A stretch of 5,698 nucleotides of DNA. It comes from Spirochaetota bacterium. GTDB taxonomy: Bacteria > Spirochaetota > Leptospiria > Turneriellales > Turneriellaceae. Below, in pieces: positions 1-5,698 of the stretch. Made by a program: the position numbers and the translations under genes. The stretch spans positions 1-5,698 of the forward strand of contig JAKQXK010000650.1 in the NCBI GenBank assembly GCA_029561505.1, read 5' to 3'. The first letter of the stretch is position 1; each line of letters opens with the position of its first letter. Below the pieces are notes generated by a model. That model was not told the DNA's origin, made no database searches, and was given only the letters and a program-made list of their open reading frames with translations.

Positions 1-358
1 CGGTCAGTTTGCGCATAAACTGCGCGGCCCGGTCACGCAGGCTGCTCTTACCGGTCTGTGCAGTTGCAGGCACCCCACTCTGCGGCATTGGCTTTGTTGC
101 CGCGCTGCCTGTCAGCATTCTCAGCGCCCGCTCGCGCAGCGACATTTTGGGCGGCGCCACGGCGTGGCTTTCTGACATCGCCTCGAGTCGCGCGTATTGC
201 GCTTCGAGGTCGATCTTGTCGGCGAGCGCGCTTGTGCGCTCGCCAAATGAACCGCTTAGCCAGCCGACTGAGCGTTTTTCTTCAGCAACTTTGGCAGGTT
301 TGACCGCTGGGGTGCGCGTTTTTCCCGCTTTTTTTAGTGATTTTTCGAGCAACCCCAC
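1..358 (-). CDS. Hypothetical protein, N-terminal part, runs off the left edge
   Basis: An open frame of 119 codons from GTG 358 to the window edge, not recognised as any family. The preceding in-frame stop is TAA at 377-379, so there is no room for an ATG start: GTG 358 or TTG 352 would be used, or the ATG at 178 if the true start is internal. I favour 358 because codon choice and composition upstream of 178 look coding. The product begins with a basic, Lys/Ala/Pro-rich stretch (1-30), then an amphipathic charged part (FGERTSALADKIDLEAQYARLEAM, given here as residues 38-61 in outline), then a Pro/Met/Gly-rich part with two related motifs, SLRERALRML at 73-82 and SLRDRAAQFM at 106-115. No signal peptide or membrane segment is visible, so it is probably cytoplasmic. 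It begins about 35 bases after the TPR gene and so probably belongs to the same transcript. The longer plus-strand reading frame over this stretch is judged a shadow. Confidence 0.6.
   Translation of the reverse strand, partial: MGLLEKSLKKAGKTRTPAVKPAKVAEEKRSVGWLSGSFGERTSALADKIDLEAQYARLEAMSESHAVAPPKMSLRERALRMLTGSAATKPMPQSGVPATAQTGKSSLRDRAAQFMRKLT
221..244. repeat. 9-bp perfect inverted repeat inside the left-edge gene
   Basis: GGCGAGCGC at 221-229 and its exact reverse complement GCGCTCGCC at 236-244, with a 6-base loop. It would form a strong GC-rich hairpin in RNA from either strand. There is no T-run on either side, so it is not a standard intrinsic terminator. It encodes GERTSALA in the minus-strand gene, and no second copy was noticed in the window, so it may be a chance product of codon use. 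Confidence 0.45.
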
Positions 359-382
359 GAGGCTATTATCGGCTTTTTACCA

Positions 383-399
383 GGCTGAACTTGTCAGCC
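383..399 (-). other. Small hairpin over the stop codon of the TPR gene
   Basis: On the minus strand GGCTGA (the last Gly codon plus the TGA stop) can pair with TCAGCC five bases later, with one further G-U pair outside. The stem is only 6-7 bp and is followed by TGGTAAAAAG rather than a U-run, so it is unlikely to terminate transcription. It sits in the gap before the next gene and could affect translation there or be chance. Confidence 0.25.
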
Positions 400-1185
400 C
401 TTCAGCTGGTTTTCGAGCCTTTTGACACGTTCGCGGGCCTGATCAGTCGTGAGCCCTTCTTGTTTGAGCATCTGCTCATAACGAGTCTTGAACTGTGCTG
501 AATCCTGGGCTTTCTTAAGTTTCTCGCTGGTTGCCCAGAGAAAGTAGACAATATCTGCGTCTTTGTTGTTCAAAGAACGCGCCAGCTCAAAATTCTCGAA
601 TGCCTGCTTGTAGTCTTTCAGGCCGCTGAAGTATATCTGGCCAATCACTGAATAGGCATTCGCGTTGCGGTTATCGACCGCGACGGCTTTCTGCGCGGTT
701 TCGAGTGCCTGCTTATAGTCATGGCGGTAATAGTGATATTTGGCCATTTCTTCGATGCCGATTGAAAAATTCGGATTCTGGTCGTAGACCATCTTGAACC
801 AGCGGTTCGCCTCATCGAGCAGAGGCTCGTCACCCTTGCCCTTGTCGTCGAGCGTGAACTCGTATTTCTTGAGGCTCAAAACACCCATGTTAAACTGCGC
901 GTTGATATAACCGGCATCGAGCGCGAGCGCTTTCTTGTAATAACCCTCGGCTTCGGCGATATTCTGCTCGCCGAGCAGAAAGACATTGCCCAGTTCTTTA
1001 TAGACTTCGGGGGTCGCTTTTTTCTCGGCAGCTGCGAAAAGGGCATGCTTAGCCTCACCCCATTTCTGCGCGCGCCGCAGATCCATTCCGGTTTTTAGGT
1101 GCTCTTCATAACCCTTGCCGCAACCGGCCGTTACCATGGCTGCCATGAGCAGCGAAACGATTACTTTCATAAGCATCGGTCGCAT
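394..1185 (-). CDS. TPR-repeat lipoprotein
   Basis: A predicted exported lipoprotein of about 263 residues built mainly of tetratricopeptide repeats, which bind other proteins. From the ATG at 1185 the sequence opens with a basic n-region, a hydrophobic core (VIVSLLMAAMV) and VTAGC, with C22 as the likely lipidated residue. The -3 position is Thr rather than Leu, so the lipobox is relaxed, as is common in spirochaetes. Helical repeats can be traced at about 25-57, 58-91 (ending YYKKALALDAG), 92-138 (interrupted by a charged insert near 110-122), 140-172 (DYKQALETAQKAVAVD), 174-208 (DYKQAFENFELARSLN) and 209-241. The last ~20 residues are charged and may be coiled coil. Other possible starts are TTG 1203, ATG 1176 and ATG 1170; none has a good ribosome site, and 1185 or 1170 gives the most normal signal peptide. 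It lies about 20-40 bases after the FecR-domain gene, so it probably shares its transcript and may be a partner of it (inference). Confidence 0.88.
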   Translation of the reverse strand: MRPMLMKVIVSLLMAAMVTAGCGKGYEEHLKTGMDLRRAQKWGEAKHALFAAAEKKATPEVYKELGNVFLLGEQNIAEAEGYYKKALALDAGYINAQFNMGVLSLKKYEFTLDDKGKGDEPLLDEANRWFKMVYDQNPNFSIGIEEMAKYHYYRHDYKQALETAQKAVAVDNRNANAYSVIGQIYFSGLKDYKQAFENFELARSLNNKDADIVYFLWATSEKLKKAQDSAQFKTRYEQMLKQEGLTTDQARERVKRLENQLKG

Positions 1186-1222
1186 CGATGCAGACAGAGT
1201 CAACCAAAAAGACGCGGGTTTG

Positions 1223-2800
1223 CTAATCTGCCTGCACTGATTTGACTTTTGGCGGTGGTGGCAGGCGCTTACGCTTCACCGTCACGGTTTTCAGCGTTGA
1301 CGAGGCCAAAGGCCTCGTGCCATGCAGGGGCAACACGTCGACGCGGTAGTAAAATTCACCCTCGGGCAAGGCCACGGTCGCGCTGCCTTTGCCGCTCACA
1401 GTCTGGGTTTTCAGCCCTTCGGTGAGGCGTTCATCGGCTGCGGCGCGCAGCCGGTAACGGTACTTTTTACTCACGGGAGTCCAGGTCGCCGTGAAACGGC
1501 CGCTTTTTGCGTCGGGCTCGAGCGTCAGCGTGCTAGCGCCTTTGGCAGTGATTTTCTGAGCTGCTTTTGTGGATTTCTCACTCTGCTGTTTTTTTGCGGC
1601 TGCGGTTTCTGCAGCGCGTTTGGCCGCGGCCTTTTCTGCGTTTTGTTTGGCGCGGGCTTCATCGTTTTCTGTCAGCAGTTCGCCTTTATCAGAAACGACG
1701 AATGAAGATTGTAGTGCCGCTGTTTTGTTGCCGGCCGGGTATACCCGCCAGTAATATTGACCGGGCTTGAGATTTTTGACAGAAACCGATTGTGCGCTGA
1801 CATCATTCGACTGCACAACCGCGGTGAATGAGGGGTCGGTTGCCAGATCGGCATGCACGGCGCCCGTTGAACGCCAGACAAGGCGCAGAGATTCTGCGTT
1901 GTTCGCAGTGACAACCTGGCCCGGCGAGGGCGACAACAGCGCAAAACTCTGCTGCGGCCGCATGCGAAACGAACCCGTAGGCGAGGTCACGGGGCTGCCG
2001 TTGACGCGACAGCTGACACGCCATTGGTAGCTGCCGTCGCCCAGATTTTCAGTGTGCGACGTGCCGTTTACCGTCAGCGTGCGGCGTGCTTTGCCCGCGC
2101 TGCTGAGCAGAATCGTGCAAGCCTCAGAACCAGCTGGCGCGGTGAAACTGAATTCGACGGGTTTTGCCGGGTCGGTCAACACGACACCCAGCGCCGGCGA
2201 CTTAAGAACTATAGAAGTTTTCTCTTTAGAAACACCTTTTTGCGAGGCGTTGCCAATCTCACCCGCGCCGACGGTCGTTTTCTGATCGCGGTTTTTCAGC
2301 GTGGCGCTGCCCTCTTTGACATCGACTGAGACGCCATTGCCGTCGCTCGTGATCTGCGCGTTCGCATTATCAAGGTCGATCTTGGTGCCATCACCCGCGG
2401 TGATCGAGGCTCCTTTCGCGCTGCGCGAATCGGCCCGAATCGTGCCGTCGCGCAGTGTGAGGCCTACGCCGTCGCGGGTTTCATCGATCTCGACCATACT
2501 TTCGGGATCCATATCGACTTTCATGCCGTTGTTGAGCGTGATGCGCGCGTCTGACTTGTCTTTTGTCATGACCCAGTCGTATGCGTAAATCGGCGACCGT
2601 GATTCGACGTCTTCCCAGATCATGCGGTCTGAATATTTTCTTTGTACCTGATGGTACTTGTATTCAACCTCGCCGACCGGCTTTGCTTCGCCGCGTGAAC
2701 CAAAACGGTTGCGCCAGTGGCAATGCATCAGATAGCTGAGCAGCGCTATGACAATAAGCAGCAATGCAGTAACAACTTTGTCGCGCCGGCTGAGTTTCAT
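1223..2800 (-). CDS. FecR-domain protein, membrane-anchored, with Fn3-like modules
   Basis: A 525-residue envelope protein of uncertain role. A basic N-terminus (KLSRRDK) precedes one hydrophobic segment, about 8-25, with no lipobox or clear cleavage site, so it is probably a signal anchor with the rest in the periplasm. Residues about 70-185 look like a FecR domain: SDARITLNNGMKVDM, a PESMVEID element, then a run of short beta units each carrying G-x3/4-D (G92, G119, G138, G156). Two Fn3-like beta modules follow (about 198-280 and 285-370), then an Ala/Lys/Glu-rich, probably helical linker (375-420), and a third Fn3-like module (422-510). The three modules end alike: GSYQWRV, GQYYWRV, GEFYYRV. 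C228 and C264 in the first could form a disulfide. The tail is basic and proline-rich (KRKRLPPPP). Classical FecR senses TonB-receptor signals for a sigma factor, but no sigma or receptor gene is adjacent. Linkage suggests it serves the cyclase upstream. The start has AGAAGGAT well placed. Confidence 0.88.
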   Translation of the reverse strand: MKLSRRDKVVTALLLIVIALLSYLMHCHWRNRFGSRGEAKPVGEVEYKYHQVQRKYSDRMIWEDVESRSPIYAYDWVMTKDKSDARITLNNGMKVDMDPESMVEIDETRDGVGLTLRDGTIRADSRSAKGASITAGDGTKIDLDNANAQITSDGNGVSVDVKEGSATLKNRDQKTTVGAGEIGNASQKGVSKEKTSIVLKSPALGVVLTDPAKPVEFSFTAPAGSEACTILLSSAGKARRTLTVNGTSHTENLGDGSYQWRVSCRVNGSPVTSPTGSFRMRPQQSFALLSPSPGQVVTANNAESLRLVWRSTGAVHADLATDPSFTAVVQSNDVSAQSVSVKNLKPGQYYWRVYPAGNKTAALQSSFVVSDKGELLTENDEARAKQNAEKAAAKRAAETAAAKKQQSEKSTKAAQKITAKGASTLTLEPDAKSGRFTATWTPVSKKYRYRLRAAADERLTEGLKTQTVSGKGSATVALPEGEFYYRVDVLPLHGTRPLASSTLKTVTVKRKRLPPPPKVKSVQAD

Positions 2801-2806
2801 GTGGTT

Positions 2807-2814
2807 ATCCTTCT
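2807..2814 (-). promoter_or_regulatory. Ribosome binding site of the FecR-domain gene
   Basis: AGAAGGAT on the minus strand, about 6-7 bases before the ATG at 2800. It fills much of the 18-base gap behind the cyclase stop codon and is the strongest Shine-Dalgarno match among the internal genes, together with that of the cyclase. Confidence 0.75.
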
Positions 2815-2818
2815 TGTG

Positions 2819-4651
2819 TTACTTGGCAACGTTTTTCTGCGGATAAAGACCGGTGAATTTATGCAACTCGGCGAGCGTTTTCGGCGCCTTTGTGTCGCCT
2901 GCCTTACCCATGACTGCATAAACCCGCTGCGCTTCGGCCTTGCCCTTAACTTTGATTTTGTGCAGTTGAATGCAGGTAAATTTTTTCTTCAGCAGGTCAT
3001 AGGTGTTTTGTGTGATCAGAATGTCGGTGCCGAATGCTTTGTTGAGCCCTTCCATACGCGATGCCAGGTTCACCGCGTCGCCAATCACCGTATATTCAAG
3101 ACGGTCAAGGCTGCCGATCTGGCCCGCCAGCACTTCGCCGGTATTGAGGCCCATGCCGATGCGAATAATGGGCTTCGCGCGGCTGCCACGCCCCTGATTA
3201 AACTTGTGCAAGGCCTGTCGCATCTCGAGCGCGGCGAGCACGGCATTTTCAGCATCGTTCGGCTTCGTTACGGGAGCACCCCAGATAGCCATGATCGCAT
3301 CGCCGATGAATTTATCCACGACGCCGCCGTGGCGGTGAACGATCTCGACCATGAGCGTCATGTATTCGTTCAGAAACCCGACGACCTCGAGCGGCGTCAT
3401 TTTTTCAGACATCGAAGTGAACGAACGAATGTCAGAGAAAAACACCGTGGCCACCTTGCTCTCGCCCCCGAGCGCAAGATCACCTTTCATGACCATTTTC
3501 GCGACTTCTTCGTTGACGAACTTGCCAAAAGCACCCTTGAGGTTTTCGCGTTCGCGTAGACCGTCAGACATTTCGTTAAACGCCTGCGTCAGTTCGCCGA
3601 CTTCGTCGCGAGAGGTTTGTTCCATATGCACGTCGTAATTGCCGCCGCGAATGCGCTGCGTCGCACCGACGAGGCGCTTCAACGGGTCTGAAATCGTGCG
3701 GGAGAAAAAGTAGATTGAAAGAATAGCAATTGTGAGAATAAGCAGAGCTATCAGAATAATTGTGATGCGCGCCCATCGCACCGCTTCGAAGGCAATATCT
3801 TCGTTAACGGTCGTGATAACCGCAGCGCCGCCAAAAGCCAGCTTGCGGTAACTGCCATATTCTGTAATTTCATCGACAGAATAACGCTGCACACCGGTCG
3901 CCACATTCTGCGCAAACTTTTTGAACGCGACGTCGACCGCCGGGTGATTCGCCATATCCTGAGCGGCCTTGTACTTGCGATTATCAGAATGCGCAACGAG
4001 CTTCTTGCCGGCATCGACCATCATCGCAGCATAGAGCGACGATGAGGTGCCTTTTGATTTGAGGGCACCAAAGAGCGCGGTCAGAGAATCGCCGTTCATG
4101 ACGGCTGCAATAGCCCGGTCACCGCCCTTTTCGTTATAGGGAACCGCAAACAGCCAGACGCTGTGCCGCGAGAAAGGCAACGAGCGGATAATCGCATTGC
4201 CCTGCCTGACCGCTTTGGCATCTGCGTCGGTGAATTTCAAAAGCGCCTTCATCTGCTCGGCCGTGACATTAAGCCGGGTAAGTTTTTCTTCGCGAAAATA
4301 CGACTTGTTCGCGCCACCGGCGAGCGACTCGAAATCGGCGACGAGCAAGAAGTCGCTCGAATCTTTGAAATAGGCGTTCATGACCGCCGAACCTTCGCGC
4401 GAGAGCGTGCTCAACAAACGCAGCTGGTCACCCTGATTACGAAGTTCTGATTCAATTTTGTCTGAGAGCATCTTCGCATTGTTGCCGTTGTTCAGCTTGA
4501 TCAGCTCAGACATGTTGGTCTGAAACAGGTTCAACGAAATGCCGGTAAAGAGCAGAATGCTCACCAGAATAATCAGTGAAATGATAGCGATCAGCTTTGC
4601 CCTGATCGTCGTGAAGAGCTGCGCGTAAAAGTTACGTAATCGGTTCAGCAT
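2819..4651 (-). CDS. Membrane-bound class III adenylate cyclase with extracytoplasmic sensor and HAMP domain
   Basis: A 610-residue sensor enzyme expected to make cAMP from ATP at the inner membrane. Order: short basic N-terminus, TM1 about 19-41, extracytoplasmic region about 42-290 that resembles a double Cache sensor (no ligand can be named), TM2 about 295-316, HAMP about 317-369, a short signalling linker, catalytic domain about 396-575, and a 30-residue tail. Catalytic residues are all present: metal-binding D407 (FFSDIRSF) and D451 (FIGDAIMAIWG), adenine-selecting K447 and T521, and transition-state N528 and R532 (YTVIGDAVNLASR). The Lys-Thr pair is that of cyanobacterial CyaB1-type adenylate cyclases, which argues against guanylate cyclase. 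With both metal Asp and the Asn/Arg on one chain it should work as a homodimer. The ATG start has a good ribosome site (AAGGGGA) 4 bases upstream. It lies 16 bases after nuoF and 18 bases before the FecR-domain gene, so co-expression is likely. The sensor assignment is by overall pattern only. Confidence 0.95.
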   Translation of the reverse strand: MLNRLRNFYAQLFTTIRAKLIAIISLIILVSILLFTGISLNLFQTNMSELIKLNNGNNAKMLSDKIESELRNQGDQLRLLSTLSREGSAVMNAYFKDSSDFLLVADFESLAGGANKSYFREEKLTRLNVTAEQMKALLKFTDADAKAVRQGNAIIRSLPFSRHSVWLFAVPYNEKGGDRAIAAVMNGDSLTALFGALKSKGTSSSLYAAMMVDAGKKLVAHSDNRKYKAAQDMANHPAVDVAFKKFAQNVATGVQRYSVDEITEYGSYRKLAFGGAAVITTVNEDIAFEAVRWARITIILIALLILTIAILSIYFFSRTISDPLKRLVGATQRIRGGNYDVHMEQTSRDEVGELTQAFNEMSDGLRERENLKGAFGKFVNEEVAKMVMKGDLALGGESKVATVFFSDIRSFTSMSEKMTPLEVVGFLNEYMTLMVEIVHRHGGVVDKFIGDAIMAIWGAPVTKPNDAENAVLAALEMRQALHKFNQGRGSRAKPIIRIGMGLNTGEVLAGQIGSLDRLEYTVIGDAVNLASRMEGLNKAFGTDILITQNTYDLLKKKFTCIQLHKIKVKGKAEAQRVYAVMGKAGDTKAPKTLAELHKFTGLYPQKNVAK

Positions 4652-4655
4652 TTAA

Positions 4656-4662
4656 TCCCCTT
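4656..4662 (-). promoter_or_regulatory. Ribosome binding site of the cyclase gene
   Basis: AAGGGGA on the minus strand, 4 bases before the ATG at 4651. It lies inside the 16-base gap after the nuoF stop, so it fixes the cyclase start and supports translation from a shared mRNA. Confidence 0.75.
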
Positions 4663-4667
4663 GCCCG

Positions 4668-5698
4668 CTAGGCCTTGAGCCTGGCCACAAAATCGTGTCT
4701 GAATTTCTTTAATATCGGCGTAACGCCCATCACCACGGCATCGGAAAAAGGACAGATCGTTGTTCCGTTACCCATGTTGCCCGCAAAGCTCAGCAGCGTA
4801 TCGATGTCACTTTCTTCGGCGTGTTTGTCGCGCAGCCGGTGCACGACGTCACCCACCCAGCGCGAACCCTCGCGACACGGGGTGCACTGCCCGCAGCTCT
4901 CGTGGCTGTAGAAGTGTGCGACCCGGTATGTGAGTTCGACCATGTCTGTGGTGTCGTCGAGAAACATGAGCCCGCCCGAACCCAGAAACGTGCCCATCGC
5001 CGCCATACCTTCATAGTCAAGCACTGCTTTGCCCGCTTCTTCGGCTGTCAGAATCGGCGTTGAGCTGCCACCGGGTATCACAGCTTTCAAAGTGCGCCCG
5101 GGCTTTAAGCCCCCGGCAATTTCCATGACTTCAAGAAGCGGCAGCCCCAGTGGCACCTCATAGATGCCGGGGTTCTGCACGTGGCCCGATATCGAAAAGA
5201 TTTTTGTGCCACCCGATTTTTCATTGCCTTTACAGAGTTTCGCATAAGCCTCGGCGCCAAGGCGAAACACCGCCGGCACTGTTGCAAAAGTTTCAACGTT
5301 GTTCACCACCGTCGGCGATGCATAAAGACCTTTGAACGCAGGGAAAGGCGGCTTCAGGCGCGGGTGGCCGCGTTTACCCTCAAGGCTCTCGAGCAGAGCT
5401 GTCTCTTCACCGCAGATATAGGCGCCGGCGCCGCGGTACGTCGCGAGATGAAACTTGCGGCCGGTGCCGAGAATATTGTCACCCAGATAACCCGCAGCAT
5501 AAGCTTCGCTGATCGCGGCCTCGAGTCTTTCCCAGCCGCGGTAGAATTCACCGCGAACATAAATATAACCCTGCTCGCTGTTCAGCGCGAGCGCGGCAAT
5601 TACCATACCCTCGATGATCGAATGCGGAATCTCTTCGATCATGAATCGGTCTTTGAACGTACCCGGTTCAGATTCGTCGGCGTTGCAGACCACATACT
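4668..5698 (-). CDS. nuoF: NADH-quinone oxidoreductase subunit F (NuoF), 5' end outside the window
   Basis: NuoF is the NADH-binding subunit of respiratory complex I. It oxidises NADH through FMN and passes electrons to cluster N3, on the cytoplasmic arm. About 343 residues are visible, and the frame is open to the right edge. The fragment opens with the FMN-site motif [13 protein letters not shown]. The 51-kDa signature [16 protein letters not shown] follows at about residues 88-103, counting from the GTG at 5693. The second signature, [12 protein letters not shown], supplies cluster cysteines at nt 4893-4895, 4884-4886 and 4875-4877; the fourth, in TTICPFSDA, is at 4752-4754. The 47-residue step from first to fourth cysteine matches my memory of Thermus Nqo1 (C353 to C400), so some 86-90 N-terminal residues, including the GRGGAGFP-type glycine-rich motif, are missing only because the window ends. 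No frameshift or lost ligand is seen. It stops with TAG 16 bases before the cyclase gene and is not followed by nuoG. Confidence 0.97.
   Translation of the reverse strand, partial: YVVCNADESEPGTFKDRFMIEEIPHSIIEGMVIAALALNSEQGYIYVRGEFYRGWERLEAAISEAYAAGYLGDNILGTGRKFHLATYRGAGAYICGEETALLESLEGKRGHPRLKPPFPAFKGLYASPTVVNNVETFATVPAVFRLGAEAYAKLCKGNEKSGGTKIFSISGHVQNPGIYEVPLGLPLLEVMEIAGGLKPGRTLKAVIPGGSSTPILTAEEAGKAVLDYEGMAAMGTFLGSGGLMFLDDTTDMVELTYRVAHFYSHESCGQCTPCREGSRWVGDVVHRLRDKHAEESDIDTLLSFAGNMGNGTTICPFSDAVVMGVTPILKKFRHDFVARLKA

Noticed and set aside
9..425. 138-codon open frame on the plus strand at the left edge
   Set aside because: It is opposite the TPR gene end and the left-edge minus-strand frame. 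Its product is rich in Ser/Arg/Leu/Cys without a domain, while the minus frame continues the operon direction and has more normal composition.
1300..1318. 8-bp inverted repeat ACGAGGCC-AAA-GGCCTCGT as a possible terminator
   Set aside because: It lies inside the coding end of the FecR-domain gene, about 75 bases before its stop, has no U-run after it on either strand, and an 8-bp repeat is expected about once by chance in a window this long.
1541..1678. Ala/Lys-rich stretch as a possible tandem DNA repeat or recombination site
   Set aside because: The DNA shows no exact period. The bias is at the protein level (a helical linker of Ala, Lys, Glu codons) and the frame is intact.
1322..2329. 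Several plus-strand open frames of 60-130 codons opposite the FecR-domain gene
   Set aside because: They are shadows of a full-length protein with a coherent domain order. None has a domain or a convincing ribosome site.
1223..2800. Classical FecR anti-sigma regulator of iron transport
   Set aside because: Only about seven residues precede the membrane segment, and there is no adjacent ECF sigma factor or TonB-dependent receptor gene in the window.
2717..3559. 280-codon open frame on the plus strand, antisense to the cyclase and the start of the FecR-domain gene
   Set aside because: It lies opposite two well-supported genes with clear domains, crosses the gap between them, has no recognisable domain and a composition rich in His/Arg/Phe typical of the reverse frame of coding DNA.
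4652..4667. Promoter or terminator between nuoF and the cyclase gene
   Set aside because: The gap is only 16 bases and is occupied by the cyclase ribosome site; no hairpin with a U-run is present.

Overview
The window is a compact, single-strand (minus) stretch of bacterial chromosome. Read in the direction of transcription it runs from the right edge to the left: the 3' part of nuoF (complex I), a membrane-bound class III adenylate cyclase, a membrane-anchored FecR-domain protein, a TPR-repeat lipoprotein, and the 5' part of an unrecognised gene that leaves the window at the left edge. Gaps between the genes are 16, 18, roughly 20-40 and about 35 bases. I see no promoter-sized space or intrinsic terminator, so the simplest reading is one transcript. 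No tRNA, rRNA, CRISPR array, insertion sequence or phage gene was found.

The organism looks like a moderately GC-rich Gram-negative-type (diderm) bacterium. A cyclase with a large extracytoplasmic sensor, a FecR-domain protein with Fn3-like modules, a TPR lipoprotein with a relaxed lipobox, and a complete-type NuoF together suggest a spirochaete of the Leptospira/Leptonema/Turneriella line. This is inference from gene style, not proof.

Region by region: 4668-5698 is NuoF with its FMN/NADH-site signatures and all four cysteines of the [4Fe-4S] cluster; the first ~86-90 residues are outside the window. 2819-4651 is a 610-residue sensor cyclase (TM, ~250-residue extracytoplasmic Cache-like sensor, TM, HAMP, cyclase catalytic domain) with all catalytic residues. 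1223-2800 is a 525-residue protein with one N-terminal membrane anchor, a FecR-type domain, two Fn3-like modules, an Ala/Lys-rich linker and a third Fn3-like module. 394-1185 is a TPR lipoprotein. 1-358 is the start of a basic, low-complexity protein of unknown function.

How they may work together (inference): the cyclase, FecR protein and TPR lipoprotein form a co-transcribed cell-envelope module. The FecR/Fn3 and TPR proteins would sit in the periplasm, where they could meet the sensor domain of the cyclase, and the output would be cytoplasmic cAMP. The direct linkage behind nuoF, where nuoG is often found, is the most unusual feature of the layout and could tie cyclase expression to that of the respiratory chain. 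Individually the genes belong to known families; I did not find a clearly new type of system.
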